A stretch of 64,000 nt of DNA from JANQTF01 sp041741415 (GTDB lineage Bacteria > Bacteroidota > Bacteroidia > J057), in NCBI GenBank assembly GCA_041741415.1, contig JBGSKC010000023.1, positions 35,495-99,494 of the forward strand, given 5' to 3'. Position numbers and translations under genes: made by a program. The notes beneath the pieces are model-generated. The model saw only the letters and a list, made by a program, of their open reading frames with translations. It was not told the origin of the DNA and ran no database searches. Numbering within the stretch: position 1 is the first letter of the stretch; the number at the start of each line of letters is the position of its first letter. Positions 53,926-62,967 of this stretch are shown here, one piece after another.

Positions 53926-54990
53926 ATGAAAGCTTTGAATATCAGCCCTTTTCTTTATTGTCTCTTCTCCGGGTTTTCCCTCCTTGTCGCCCAGAGCAGT
54001 TCGCATCCTTCTGCGGGTCTTTCGCCCGATCTCCAGGTAGTGTTTGGTCCGCAGACTCCTGTAGAACTAGTCATTACCCTCGATATGAAAGAAGTCTTCC
54101 GGAAAAAGGAAGCCGAGGAATACCAGCCAGCCACCCTCGTTTTCGATCCGCATCAGCTCGCAGCCATAAGAAACATTGAAGTGAAAACCCGCGGGGTGTT
54201 CCGCAACGATTACTGCGCCATTCCTCCGCTCAAGCTCAAGCTCAAAAAAATTGATCTCGGCTACCCAGCATGGGACACGCTCGGCAGTGTGAAGCTCGTA
54301 ACGACCTGCAAATCAGCTGCCTCCTTTTCCGACCTGCTCATCAAAGAATATATAGCCTACCAGCTTTATGAAACCCTCACGCCACGAAGTTTTCAGACCC
54401 GGCTGGTGAGCATTACCTTCCGCGACAGCAAGGAACGCTTCCCGGATGTTGAGCAAATGGGCTTTCTCATCGAAGAAATTGAGGATGTAGCCGCCAGAAA
54501 TGATGCCTTTGAAGTAGAGCCTGAACGCATGGCTGCTTCCTGGGCCGACAGGCATCAAACTCTCCAAATGACGCTCTTCCAATATGCTATCGGCAACACC
54601 GACTGGCAGATCACCAACCTGCATAATTTTAAGGTGTTGAAACCTTCAGACGTGCAGAGAACTTCGGCCTATCTCATCCCGTATGATTTCGATTTTTCAG
54701 GCCTTGTAAATGCGCCGTACGCTACCCCGGATCCCGCCCTGATGGTTCCCAACGTGAGAACACGGGTATTCCTCGGTCGCTGTTATTCCGAAGCGGAAAT
54801 CGCTCTTTGCATTGATGAATTCTTGCAGGTGAAAGACCAATGGATAGACATTGCCACCAATAACCCGCATCTGTCGCCGCAGGCCAAAAAAGAAACCCTG
54901 ACTTACCTGAATGAATTCTTTCAGACTGTTGAAGACGAACGGCTTACTGATGTTGCCTTCTTCCCCAACTGCTTCACCACGAGCAATTAA
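53926..54990 (+). CDS. Exported protein, distant CotH-kinase-like
   Basis: 354 residues with a signal peptide (MKALNISPFLYCLFSGFSLLVAQ). The core has IEVKTRGVFRNDYCAIPPLKLKLKK (CotH-like N-lobe strand with R-G and K), KLVTTCKSAASFSDLLIKEYIAYQLYETL (the 'L..E...y.l...l' helix), IGNTDWQITNLHNF (catalytic-loop-like N-x-D..HN) and YLIPYDFDFSGLVNAPYA (Mg-binding D-x-D-like). CotH proteins are secreted or surface protein kinases or structural modifiers. The similarity is at motif level only, so a pseudokinase role is equally possible. It is convergent with the HMA/CopA operon, 12 bases from it. Confidence 0.55.
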   Translation: MKALNISPFLYCLFSGFSLLVAQSSSHPSAGLSPDLQVVFGPQTPVELVITLDMKEVFRKKEAEEYQPATLVFDPHQLAAIRNIEVKTRGVFRNDYCAIPPLKLKLKKIDLGYPAWDTLGSVKLVTTCKSAASFSDLLIKEYIAYQLYETLTPRSFQTRLVSITFRDSKERFPDVEQMGFLIEEIEDVAARNDAFEVEPERMAASWADRHQTLQMTLFQYAIGNTDWQITNLHNFKVLKPSDVQRTSAYLIPYDFDFSGLVNAPYATPDPALMVPNVRTRVFLGRCYSEAEIALCIDEFLQVKDQWIDIATNNPHLSPQAKKETLTYLNEFFQTVEDERLTDVAFFPNCFTTSN

Positions 54991-55002
54991 GAAGGTGGTT
55001 TG

Positions 55003-55236
55003 TTAGCCAAACAGTTTTCCCAGCACCCCTTTCTTTTTGACTTCGGCCTTGTATCCCGCTGACGCTACAAGCGCAATCACCTGGCTGCTGTCCCAATCGG
55101 TTTCCACCATAAGAATTTTCTCGGGGTTTTCTGTGTCCACACTCCACGACTGAATGGCGCCCTCTCCGTCCAGGAAGGGCGTCACTTTTGCAATACAGCC
55201 GCCGCAGTTGATATTGGTTTTGAACTGATGTTTCAT
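55003..55236 (-). CDS. Heavy-metal-associated (HMA) copper chaperone-like protein
   Basis: 77 residues (MKHQFKTNINCGGCIAKVTPFLDG..). One HMA domain with the metal site N-C-G-G-C (C11, C14), a beta-alpha-beta-beta-alpha-beta layout, and a KKKGVLGKLFG tail. It likely hands Cu(I) to the CopA ATPase encoded just upstream. An alternative start at 55266 overlaps the copA stop as ATGA and adds ten residues; homologues normally start at MKHQF, so 55236 is used. Cytosolic. Confidence 0.85.
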   Translation of the reverse strand: MKHQFKTNINCGGCIAKVTPFLDGEGAIQSWSVDTENPEKILMVETDWDSSQVIALVASAGYKAEVKKKGVLGKLFG

Positions 55237-55262
55237 TGTGAGTTTGTTGGTCAAATAAGAAA

Positions 55263-57362
55263 TCAAAGTCGTTTGGATCTCAGGCGAAGGCTGTTGCCAA
55301 TCACCACCACGTCTGAAAGGGCCATGGTGGCTGCGCCGAGGATGGGGCGAAGGAACCCAAAAGCTGCCAGTGGAATGGCCAGGCTGTTGTAAAAGAAGGC
55401 CCAGAAGAGATTTTGCCGGATTGTCAGGACGGTCTGTTTGCTGAGCTTGTGAAGGTTGATGAGGGCATCGAGCCGCCCGGAGAGGAGGACCACTTCCGCC
55501 GACTGAATGGCGATTTGGGTGGCTTCTCCGAGGGAAATACCAACTGTAGAGCGGGCCAGTGCAGGAGCGTCATTGATGCCATCGCCGACCATGGCGGTAG
55601 CGGCTTCCTGGCTCCATCGCTCAATGTGGGCGAGTTTCTGATCCGGCATTTGCTCCGCAAACACTTCTTTTATACCCAATTCCGCTGCCACCTTCCTGGC
55701 CTTGGCCTCCCGGTCGCCCGTAAGCAATACAGTTTCAATCTTCTGCTCCTGAAAATAAGCAATTGCCTCCCTGGCCTCCGGCCTGATTTCATCTTCAAGG
55801 TCGAGCACAGCCGCCAGGCGGCCGTTTTTCAACAAAAACAAATCATGGCTTAGGTCAGTGGTAAGGCCCTCTGCCAGCCGGAAGGAGCCAAGCTGGTACT
55901 GGTTTCCAGCATTGTCCCAGCCTTGAAGACCAAGACCTTTGGTTTCCCGCACCTGGGTGATGTCCATCGCTGCAGTCTGCTGAAATGCTGCGACCAAAGC
56001 CTTGGCAATAGGGTGCGAAGAATGACGCTCCAGGGAATGGATCACTGCCTCGGCCTCAGCCCTGCTTCCTTCTAACACCTGAAACTTCTGCAAACTTAGC
56101 CGCCCGGTGGTGAGGGTGCCGGTTTTGTCGAATACAATCCGCCGGATGCCGGCAAAAGATTCGAGCGTGCGCCCTCCTTTGATGAGCATACCGAGCTTGC
56201 TGGCCCTGCCCAGGCCCACCACAACGGCTGTCGGGGTGGCCAGCCCCATGGCACACGGGCACGCAATCACAAGCACGGCAACGGCGTGAATGATGCTGTC
56301 AGACAAGGGCAACTGCACTGCAAAAAATGAAATCAGGAAGGTGAGCAGGGAAATGGCCAGGACCACGGGCACAAACACCGCGCTGATGCGGTCGGCCAAT
56401 TTCTGGAGGGTGGGCTTGTCAGCCTGTGCCCGTTTCACAAGGTCAATGATTTTGGCCAGGGTGCTGTCTTTTCCGACGGCACCGGCGGCCATTCTCACCT
56501 GCCCCGACACCAGCACGGTGCCTCCTACGACAGCATCGCCGGTTTGCAACTCCGATGGCAGGCTTTCCCCCGTGATCATGGAGCTATCTACAGCCCCTTC
56601 GCCGTCGAGGATGCTGCCATCTACCGGCAGGCGGTCACCTTGATTAACCTGAAGCTCGTCGCCCCTGCGAATTTTTGCCACCGGTACCGTTTCGAGCTTG
56701 CCATCTGGCAAATAGCGCCGGGCCACGCCCGGCTGCAAGGCTGCAAGCTCTCTGATGGCACTTGTGGTTCGCTGAACAGCCCTGTGTTCCAGCACATTCC
56801 CCAGCAGCACCAGGGTGATGATGCTGGCTGCCGTTTCATAAAACAAAAAATCGGGGCCAGCCTGGGTGAGGGTGCCAAAGAGGCTGTACCCAAAAGCAGC
56901 ACCGGCGCCTACCACAATCAAAACATCCATGTTGGGGACGCCCGATTTCAGGGAGCTGATAGCGGATTTGCCAAAATGGTACATTCCCAGCACGAAAACC
57001 GGAACGGTAAGCCCGAGCTGTACCCAGGGGTTGTGAAGCCAGTGCCAGCTCAGAAACATGTGGAGAAGCAGGGGCAGCGTAAACACCGCCGAAATAGCGA
57101 AGAAGATTTCCACCCTGGAAAAGCGCCCTTCCTGGATTTGATCGGGGTCTGAAACCTCATAGCCCAGCTTGCGGATTCCCTGTACAATGATGGGGAGCCG
57201 TTCAGGCCGGGCAAGATCAAAAATCACTTCCTCCGAGCTAAAATCGACAAAGACACCTTCAAGGCCTTCCTTTTCCAGGTACTTCTGAATTCCCAGTGCA
57301 CAATTGGTGCAGGTCATTCCCTTGACATTCAACTCTATATGCTCAGCAACAGCTACGGACAT
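55263..57362 (-). CDS. copA: Copper-translocating P1B-type ATPase (CopA)
   Basis: 699 residues from the ATG at 57362; the longer frame to 57473 adds no domain. An N-terminal HMA domain binds copper at GMTCTNC (C18, C21). Then come eight membrane helices, the actuator TGES (264-267), the transmembrane CPC (368-370) that marks Cu(I) transport, the phosphorylation loop DKTGT (Asp412), the HP motif (450-451) and GDGINDAPAL near the end. It exports Cu(I) across the inner membrane for detoxification. It is followed by the HMA chaperone with a four-base coupling option. A good -7 box lies 25 bases upstream. No copper regulator is adjacent. Confidence 0.96.
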   Translation of the reverse strand: MSVAVAEHIELNVKGMTCTNCALGIQKYLEKEGLEGVFVDFSSEEVIFDLARPERLPIIVQGIRKLGYEVSDPDQIQEGRFSRVEIFFAISAVFTLPLLLHMFLSWHWLHNPWVQLGLTVPVFVLGMYHFGKSAISSLKSGVPNMDVLIVVGAGAAFGYSLFGTLTQAGPDFLFYETAASIITLVLLGNVLEHRAVQRTTSAIRELAALQPGVARRYLPDGKLETVPVAKIRRGDELQVNQGDRLPVDGSILDGEGAVDSSMITGESLPSELQTGDAVVGGTVLVSGQVRMAAGAVGKDSTLAKIIDLVKRAQADKPTLQKLADRISAVFVPVVLAISLLTFLISFFAVQLPLSDSIIHAVAVLVIACPCAMGLATPTAVVVGLGRASKLGMLIKGGRTLESFAGIRRIVFDKTGTLTTGRLSLQKFQVLEGSRAEAEAVIHSLERHSSHPIAKALVAAFQQTAAMDITQVRETKGLGLQGWDNAGNQYQLGSFRLAEGLTTDLSHDLFLLKNGRLAAVLDLEDEIRPEAREAIAYFQEQKIETVLLTGDREAKARKVAAELGIKEVFAEQMPDQKLAHIERWSQEAATAMVGDGINDAPALARSTVGISLGEATQIAIQSAEVVLLSGRLDALINLHKLSKQTVLTIRQNLFWAFFYNSLAIPLAAFGFLRPILGAATMALSDVVVIGNSLRLRSKRL

Positions 57363-57386
57363 CTTTTTCAGATTGGTTCTGGAAAA

Positions 57387-57394
57387 CAAATGTA
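57387..57394 (-). promoter_or_regulatory. Candidate -7 box of copA
   Basis: On the reverse strand TACATTTG fits TAnnTTTG exactly and lies 25 bases upstream of the copA ATG. No clear -33 element is seen. Confidence 0.4.
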
Positions 57395-57479
57395 CGAAAG
57401 CGAGCGCGGAAGGGCCATCTGCCTTCCAGTTTCCTTCGCCAGATTGTAAAAAGTCATTTATTTCCCCTGCCAAACCGGA

Positions 57480-57514
57480 CCACCGCTCCTCCGGCCAGGC
57501 CAGAGAAGCGGTGG
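57480..57514. terminator. Inverted repeat after the helical unknown gene
   Basis: CCACCGCT (57480-57487) pairs with AGCGGTGG (57507-57514); the inner GGCC pairs may extend it. There is no T-run, so it may be a processing or stability hairpin rather than a true terminator for the leftward gene ending at 57557. Confidence 0.4.
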
Positions 57515-57556
57515 AATCTTGTGCTTAGTCAGATGGAGATCTGGCTGCAGGGAGCA

Positions 57557-59008
57557 TTAATTGCTGTATGCCATCGGCTTGACGTGGAACAATTGCTCCA
57601 TGTCGATGTATTCGAGGAGGGAAAAGGCTCCCTGGTTTTCCTCTTTCCACTTGTCGATGGAGGCACGCAGGTTTTTATCCATTGTTTTGGGGCGCCCTCC
57701 GAGGGCCACATTCATGATCCGAAGGAAGGTTTTGGCATTTTCCCAGGGCTCAAATGTGTTCTGGCGAAGCTTTCGCTGCATGGCCAGGATCGAGGCGTTG
57801 GCGAGGTCAAAATCCTCCATTTTCACATAGCAGAGAATTTGGAGGAGGCGTACCTCGAGCATGGCCCGACGGTGCTTCTTCAGGTTTTCCTCGTTTTGAA
57901 GATGGAACAGTACCTTGGAAGCTGCATGGTAGTCGCCGTCAAGCACATAGGTGTAGGCGATAAACAGGTGGAAGTTGACGTAGTAGCTCAACCGGTAGGT
58001 GTCAACTTCAATTTTGCTGATGTAGCTGTCCACTTCCTTGCGGAGCTGCGGAATGGTTTGCTGGCGAATGTGATGGCGCAGCTTGGCATACAAAAACAGA
58101 GAAGCATTCACATTGAAATGGAAGCCGGTTAGCAGGGATTCGATGGCATTGTCAAGAATACCAAAGCGAAGGCGGGAGGAGTCGATCCGTCCTTTTTTCT
58201 CGTCGAGGCTTTGGCGGAGAAAGTTAACAATGAGGTCGAGGCGGCGGTAGGTTGGGTCATCTTTGAACTCATCCTGGATTCGGATCAGGTTATCCATGAT
58301 CGATTCTGCGGGCTCGAGGTCGCAGCGAATGGACTCCGGAATATCGATGAACAACAGGGCAAACAGGTGCACCACGCCTTTGTGGAAGTAGAGGCGGTGA
58401 GAATCGTAGAGATCGGTGAGGTTGCTGAGCTTTTCCATGATCCGCACCATCTGGGAAAGGTCTTTTTCCCGGCGCTTGAGGTCGTATTCGTCATAGAGCT
58501 TAAAAAACTCCCGCACCAGGTCTTCGGCTTTGTCCATTGCCACAGCATAGGCCACCTGCTGCTGGTAACGGCGCTTGTAGTAGGCGTGCTCTTCACCAAA
58601 ATTGGTGATGTTCTGCATCTCCTTATACACAAGCATCAGGCCGTAAGGAAAATCCTTGTGGATCAGTTCCTTTTCCAGCTTGCCGAGTGCGGCTTCGGCA
58701 ATCTCGCGGGTGCTGTCAAACACAAGGTCGCTCACCGTAAATACCCGGTGAGTGAGGGCGAGATTTTCCCCACCCAAACGCCGGAGGAGGAAATCCTCCA
58801 TGCGGTCGGCAAGGCGAGACTTGAGTACATAGAAAGCCGCCGCATTGATGTCCTCACGGTCCAGAAAGAGTTTGTCCGGACTAATGGGATCTTCCTTGAT
58901 ACACTCAAGAAAACGGATGGTCTTCAGAGCCTGGTTGGCACTCAAACTTTGATGCAGCTCGGCATACTCTTCTTCTGTGAGCTGATTGACGATTTTGTAG
59001 AGGTTCAT
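57557..59008 (-). CDS. Large all-helical protein of unknown function (TPR-like)
   Basis: 483 residues from the ATG at 59008 (MNLYKIVNQLTEEEYAELHQSL). No signal peptide or membrane helix. The sequence is a series of amphipathic helices in pairs (LRIMEKLSNLTDLYDSHRLYFHKGV, VNFHLFIAYTYVLDGDYHAASKVLFHLQNEENLKKHRRAMLEVRLLQI), consistent with TPR- or Sel1-like solenoids, but no canonical motif could be assigned. I do not recognise it as a named family. Length and layout resemble proteins found widely in Saprospiria next to unrelated genes. It is likely a cytosolic scaffold or adaptor. Confidence 0.65.
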   Translation of the reverse strand: MNLYKIVNQLTEEEYAELHQSLSANQALKTIRFLECIKEDPISPDKLFLDREDINAAAFYVLKSRLADRMEDFLLRRLGGENLALTHRVFTVSDLVFDSTREIAEAALGKLEKELIHKDFPYGLMLVYKEMQNITNFGEEHAYYKRRYQQQVAYAVAMDKAEDLVREFFKLYDEYDLKRREKDLSQMVRIMEKLSNLTDLYDSHRLYFHKGVVHLFALLFIDIPESIRCDLEPAESIMDNLIRIQDEFKDDPTYRRLDLIVNFLRQSLDEKKGRIDSSRLRFGILDNAIESLLTGFHFNVNASLFLYAKLRHHIRQQTIPQLRKEVDSYISKIEVDTYRLSYYVNFHLFIAYTYVLDGDYHAASKVLFHLQNEENLKKHRRAMLEVRLLQILCYVKMEDFDLANASILAMQRKLRQNTFEPWENAKTFLRIMNVALGGRPKTMDKNLRASIDKWKEENQGAFSLLEYIDMEQLFHVKPMAYSN

Positions 59009-59263
59009 GCGTTCTTCCTTAGGTGTCACTCGACACAACAGTTATCATGAGCCTGGAATCACAAGAGGGTAGGAAGGTGGTCCTGATTTCGATCAATTCC
59101 ACTTTCGAAAGATATGCCCATTGTCAGGAAGTACAAACATCATGTAGGATTTAAGGCAAAATGGTGGAATTTATCCCTGGATTGAGTTCTTTGAACCTTG
59201 GAAGCTTGTTTGTGCTATCGACTAACTGCCTTTTCTTCTCCGAATACGGCTTATCCTCTTGTT

Positions 59264-59770
59264 TTGCAAATACTTACCTCTCGTCTGGAACTGCGCAAGA
59301 TTCGCCCTCAACACAGGGAAGAATACCTTTCTCTGCTAACTAATGAGGAAGTCATGCGCTTCATTACAGGCAAAGCCATGCTCCCGGAAGCTGCAGAAGC
59401 CCGTTTTCAGTGGGTGCTCGGCCAAAACGAGGCCCAACATCAGTCGGGTTTCTTTGGAGCCTGGGAGGAAGAAACAGGCCGTTTTGCTGGAATGGGTAAG
59501 CTCGATCTCCAGTCGCCCGGGGTGGCGGAGCTGGGCTATGCCCTTGCCCGGCAGGCCTGGGGAAAAGGGTTTGCCACGGAGATTGCCTTCGCCCTGGTGC
59601 AGCACGCACAAAGCCTGCCTGCCCTCAGCACCCTGCGGGCCATCGCCAGCCCTGACCACCACCGTTCTCACCATGTGCTTGTCAAGGCTGGATTTTCCTT
59701 TTTTCAATCCCTGGAAGACGAAAAGGGCCCTATCGTGGAATATCGCCGCAGTTCAACGCCCGGTTATTGA
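59264..59770 (+). CDS. GNAT-family N-acetyltransferase (RimJ/RimL-like)
   Basis: From a TTG at 59264 the product is about 168 residues, starting (M)QILTSRLELRKIRPQHREEYLSLLTNEEVMRFITG, the standard RimJ/RimL-type N-terminus. ELGYALARQAWGKGFATEIAFALVQHA carries the acetyl-CoA loop (R/Q-x-x-G-x-G/A, here RQAWGKGFA), and ASPDHHRSHHVLVKAGFSFF is the usual C-terminal pair. An upstream in-frame TTG at 59198 would add 22 residues without family support; no ATG is available. It acetylates an unknown amine substrate. Its 3' end overlaps the convergent hemolysin III gene by seven bases. Confidence 0.8.
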   Translation: MQILTSRLELRKIRPQHREEYLSLLTNEEVMRFITGKAMLPEAAEARFQWVLGQNEAQHQSGFFGAWEEETGRFAGMGKLDLQSPGVAELGYALARQAWGKGFATEIAFALVQHAQSLPALSTLRAIASPDHHRSHHVLVKAGFSFFQSLEDEKGPIVEYRRSSTPGY

Positions 59771-60405
59771 ACCACCAATAGCACAGCGGCATAGTGGCAA
59801 ACAGCCCCTCCGAGCACAAACAGGTGCCAGATGGCATGGTGAAACCGCAGGGAATGCCATCGATAAAACAGCACACCGATTGTGTAGGAAACGCCACCCG
59901 CTACCACCAGGGACATCACAGGCAGGCTCATAGCAGAAAAAAACGAGCCCGGAATCGCGATGATGGCCCAGCCCATAACGAGGTACATCGCTGTGGAAAC
60001 GAGGTTCCAGCGGCCGGTGGCAAAGATCTTGAACACCATGCCGATCAATACCGCGGCCCACATCACGGCCAGCCAGGCAAAGCCCGTTGAATTCCACATA
60101 GTCACCAGCAAAAACGGCGTGTAGGTGCCTGCGATCAGCCAATAGATGCTGATATGATCCATGACACGCAAAAATTGCTTTGTAGCGGGATGCCGGACTG
60201 CGTGGTAAAGCGTTGAAAAAGAAAAGACCAGCAGGAAGCCGAGGCCAAACACGGCTGAACCGATCAGTCCGGGCATATTGCCTTGTGCCGCTGCCATTGC
60301 AATGGGAACAGGAAGGGCTACCACTCCAAAAATGACTCCCAGCCCGTGACTCAGGGCGTTGGCAAGTTCTTCCTGGAAGGTATAAGTGTGGTTGGAAGAT
60401 GACAT
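59764..60405 (-). CDS. Hemolysin III / PAQR family membrane protein
   Basis: 213 residues, seven transmembrane helices, with the family signatures QEELANALSHGLGVIFG (first, including the conserved His-Gly), FSTLYHAVRH (S-x-x-x-H) and the late VLFYRWHSLRFHHAIWHLFVLGGA with its H-x-x-x-H metal-binding pattern. The ATG at 60405 gives the usual MSSSNHTYTFQEELANA. Despite the name, PAQR proteins are membrane enzymes of the ceramidase-like zinc hydrolase fold. The bacterial substrate is unknown. The open frame extends upstream but only into low-similarity sequence. Confidence 0.9.
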   Translation of the reverse strand: MSSSNHTYTFQEELANALSHGLGVIFGVVALPVPIAMAAAQGNMPGLIGSAVFGLGFLLVFSFSTLYHAVRHPATKQFLRVMDHISIYWLIAGTYTPFLLVTMWNSTGFAWLAVMWAAVLIGMVFKIFATGRWNLVSTAMYLVMGWAIIAIPGSFFSAMSLPVMSLVVAGGVSYTIGVLFYRWHSLRFHHAIWHLFVLGGAVCHYAAVLLVVQ

Positions 60406-60541
60406 GGTCAGAGAAGAAAATGATGACGGAGGGCACCGGGGTCGGAGGGCGGAAAAATACCTGCCTTTTGATGATGCTGCAATGATCAGGGGTGAAATTT
60501 TGCAAAATCTCCGTGAGAACCTGCGCTTTGCCACCGGGAAG

Positions 60542-60594
60542 CCCGTTCTGTGGAATGAGAACGGGCCCTCCGGACAGGGTTGTCCGGAAGGCCC
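60542..60594. terminator. Two overlapping, mutually exclusive hairpins
   Basis: CCCGTTCT (60542-60549) pairs with AGAACGGG (60558-60565). GGGCC-TCCGGACA (60563-60576, one mismatch) pairs with TGTCCGGA-GGCCC (60581-60594). The two stems share GGG at 60563-60565 and cannot both form. The larger one sits where the leftward T9SS gene (stop at 60641) should end and has a T-run on its plus-strand side, so it is likely a terminator with an alternative fold. Confidence 0.5.
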
Positions 60595-60640
60595 GCATGC
60601 TGATCCCGTTTTTTCGTGTTGCGGAAAAATCAGAGATCCG

Positions 60641-61981
60641 TCAGGATTTCACCCACTTCCGGACGACCTCCTGTTTGTTCTGAAGCACCAATTTCATCAG
60701 ATACATTCCCGGAGCGAGGTCCGACATATCCAGCCCTCCACTGATCTCGCCGCCGGTGAAGGATCGCAGAAGTTTGCCGTCAACAGCCGTGATGTCTGCG
60801 TAACGGATCGGCTCACTGCTGTTGATCTGCAGGAAACCGGAGGTCGGATTGGGATACAGCGACACGATCGCCTGGTTTTCAGGCTCGAGGGAGGTTCTGG
60901 AGTTTTCGCGCCTGGCCAGTGCAAAATAGCAGTTCTCGGTATTGCGCATGAGGTTGAAATAATCTCCCATGGCAAACGAAAAAGGCAGGTAACTGGTCTG
61001 CAACCCTGTGATCATCGATATGCCGACGAGGTGGCTGCCGTTGGAGTAGTAATAGGTCAGGCTAAAAGGATCGATGGCCGCCCCGGCATTGAGGCTGAAG
61101 CCTGCCTGCGGTGCCACAGAGTAGGGAGACAGGATGGTAACGGCACCGGTATTGGGGTCGATTTTACCCAGCCTGACGGTGGAAGAGTCGAGCACCTGAA
61201 TGGAATCTCCCGGAAAAAACGGATCGGCTACGTTTGTGTAAAAACTCTGGTTTACCAACCCATAGAGTGCCGTGTCGGCGCAGCTGTAAGTAAAATTGTT
61301 GAACATGGCACCGGTTGGGAGACCGAATGGAACCTCGCTGTACACCGAGCCGTCGTAAAGATCCAGTCCTACAAGGGTGCTTCCGGTGGAAAAGTAATAG
61401 ACCATTTCATACGAATCAATGGCACTCCCAGAAAGGGCAAATCCCTGACCAACAGAAGTGGTTGAAAGCTGCGTGATTTCTCCTGTAGTGGTATTGGCCT
61501 TGGCGAGGAAAACTTCTCCGGTGCCAAACGGGCCGTTGGGATCGGGAATGTACCGGCGGGCAAGGCCATACATGGTGCTGTCGGAGTGGTTGAACCTGAA
61601 ATTATCGAAATAACTGTCTCCCAACGGGTTGCTCAGGGGCACCTGGTTCACAATGGCTCCGCTCGACAAATCGATTGTATTCAAATTGGAAGCACCAATG
61701 AAAATGTAGGTATTGTCGTAGGGATTGAGGGCGGCACCGGTGAGGTTAATGGCCTCCCGGTAGACGTTATTGCCTTGGTTGGCTACAAAGCCCGTGTTCA
61801 GGTTCAGGATGCCCAGCCGAATGGTGGCGGAATCAAACTGCTCGTAGGTTTGACCTGGATTAAAGGGATCAGGCACCTGCGAATAATAGTTTTTGGATAC
61901 GATGCCGAACAACCCGCCAGGCTGAGCCTGGACCGGGTACAACAGCACAAGGAACAGGGCAATGAGGGTACACTTTTTCAT
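60641..61981 (-). CDS. Secreted T9SS type A sorting-domain protein of unknown function
   Basis: 446 residues from the ATG at 61981 (MKKCTLIALFLVLLYPVQAQ, signal peptide). The body (about 25-360) consists of blocks rich in YxFIGxSNLNTIDLSSGAIV, MYGLARRY, SGSAIDSYEMVYYFSTGSTLVGLDLYDGSV and repeats of 'AaIDPFSLTYYYSNGSHLVGI'. This pattern suggests a beta-propeller-like or 'DUF-type' repetitive fold, not assigned. The T9SS tail is VSLYPNPTSGFLQINSSEPIRY ... EVVRKWVKS. Exported to the surface or released. The open frame extends 17 codons upstream. Confidence 0.8.
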   Translation of the reverse strand: MKKCTLIALFLVLLYPVQAQPGGLFGIVSKNYYSQVPDPFNPGQTYEQFDSATIRLGILNLNTGFVANQGNNVYREAINLTGAALNPYDNTYIFIGASNLNTIDLSSGAIVNQVPLSNPLGDSYFDNFRFNHSDSTMYGLARRYIPDPNGPFGTGEVFLAKANTTTGEITQLSTTSVGQGFALSGSAIDSYEMVYYFSTGSTLVGLDLYDGSVYSEVPFGLPTGAMFNNFTYSCADTALYGLVNQSFYTNVADPFFPGDSIQVLDSSTVRLGKIDPNTGAVTILSPYSVAPQAGFSLNAGAAIDPFSLTYYYSNGSHLVGISMITGLQTSYLPFSFAMGDYFNLMRNTENCYFALARRENSRTSLEPENQAIVSLYPNPTSGFLQINSSEPIRYADITAVDGKLLRSFTGGEISGGLDMSDLAPGMYLMKLVLQNKQEVVRKWVKS

Positions 61982-62319
61982 TTTTCGCTTACATTGGGTT
62001 TGATTTTGCTCCCGGCTGAAGAATCGTTTCATGGAGCTTCAGGCCCTGAATTCTGACCAGCCGCGCACATCAGGTTCATCAGGCTTGCTTACAAGCACCT
62101 AACGAAAGAAAAGGTTTGCCGGAAATCAGGAAGAGGCGAATGATTAATGATCTTAGCAAGTTCACCGCCTTTCAGCTGAACCGCCGAAAATAAATCCCGA
62201 TTAATTACCAGGAAAAGGCATTCTACAGGCCCAAACCCGCCACAGAAATGAGCTGGTGAGACTTCCGGCAGCAGTGGTTCCGGGGTTTTTCCCGTATATT
62301 CACCTGCAAGACAATCAAT
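61982..62319. other. 338-base divergent gap with no gene
   Basis: It lies between the leftward T9SS gene and the rightward Uma2 gene. A TATATTCA element about 25-30 bases upstream of the Uma2 ATG resembles the -7 box. Nothing else recognisable. Confidence 0.4.
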
Positions 62320-62895
62320 ATGGGAGAAGCTGCCGTCAAAATCCGCCTGAGCATTGCCGAATACCTCGACATGGAGCGCTTAGCCGAGGAGCGCCACGAA
62401 TACCTTCACGGTGAGAGATTTACAATGGCGCCAGGGACCTTAAATCTAAGCAGGTTGGGGGTAAACCTGGCTACAGGGCTTAATCTGATTACCCGAAAAA
62501 ACCAGTGTATTCCTTTCAATGGACATTTGCGCATCCGCATTGAGGAAGAAGATTGCTTTTTGTACCCAGAAGCCTCGGTAGTGTGCGGACCGGAGCAAGG
62601 TTCTCCACTAGATCCTGACTGCCTCACTAACCCTGTGCTCATAGCAGAAATACTTTCCAAAAGCACTGAGGCCTTCGACCGGGGAGAAAAATTCCGGCTG
62701 TACCGAACCCTGCCCTCCCTGCGGGAGTACGTGCTCATCAGCCAGCATCGGCCGATGGTGGAAGTGTTTTTCCACGACGAAGCAGGGTGGCACTTTGAGG
62801 CCTGGGAGGGAATGGAGGCAACACTGCCACTGCGCAGCCTCGATGGAGAAATAACCATGTCGGACTTGTACCGGAACGTGGTGTGGGAAGAATAA
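62320..62895 (+). CDS. Uma2-family (DUF820) putative endonuclease
   Basis: 191 residues. Uma2 family (PD-(D/E)xK-type fold): KIRLSIAEYLDMERLAEERHEYLHGERFTM, then GHLRIRIEEEDCFLYPEASVVCGPE (the YPDv-like strand with Glu), then NPVLIAEILSKSTEAFDRGEKFRLYRTLPSLREYVLISQHRPMVE, which carries the E-x-L-S-x-S-T and Y-R-x-I/L-P-S-L-R-E-Y signatures. Abundant in cyanobacteria and Bacteroidota, often near mobile or defence genes. The function is not established. Right next to it lies the decayed S74/T9SS locus and an IS end. Confidence 0.88.
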   Translation: MGEAAVKIRLSIAEYLDMERLAEERHEYLHGERFTMAPGTLNLSRLGVNLATGLNLITRKNQCIPFNGHLRIRIEEEDCFLYPEASVVCGPEQGSPLDPDCLTNPVLIAEILSKSTEAFDRGEKFRLYRTLPSLREYVLISQHRPMVEVFFHDEAGWHFEAWEGMEATLPLRSLDGEITMSDLYRNVVWEE

Positions 62896-62967
62896 CTCGG
62901 TTCTGAACAGGCCAAATCAACCCCGATGATCCTGCCGCCGGCTCCATAGTGGGTTGTGGTTTGTCAA

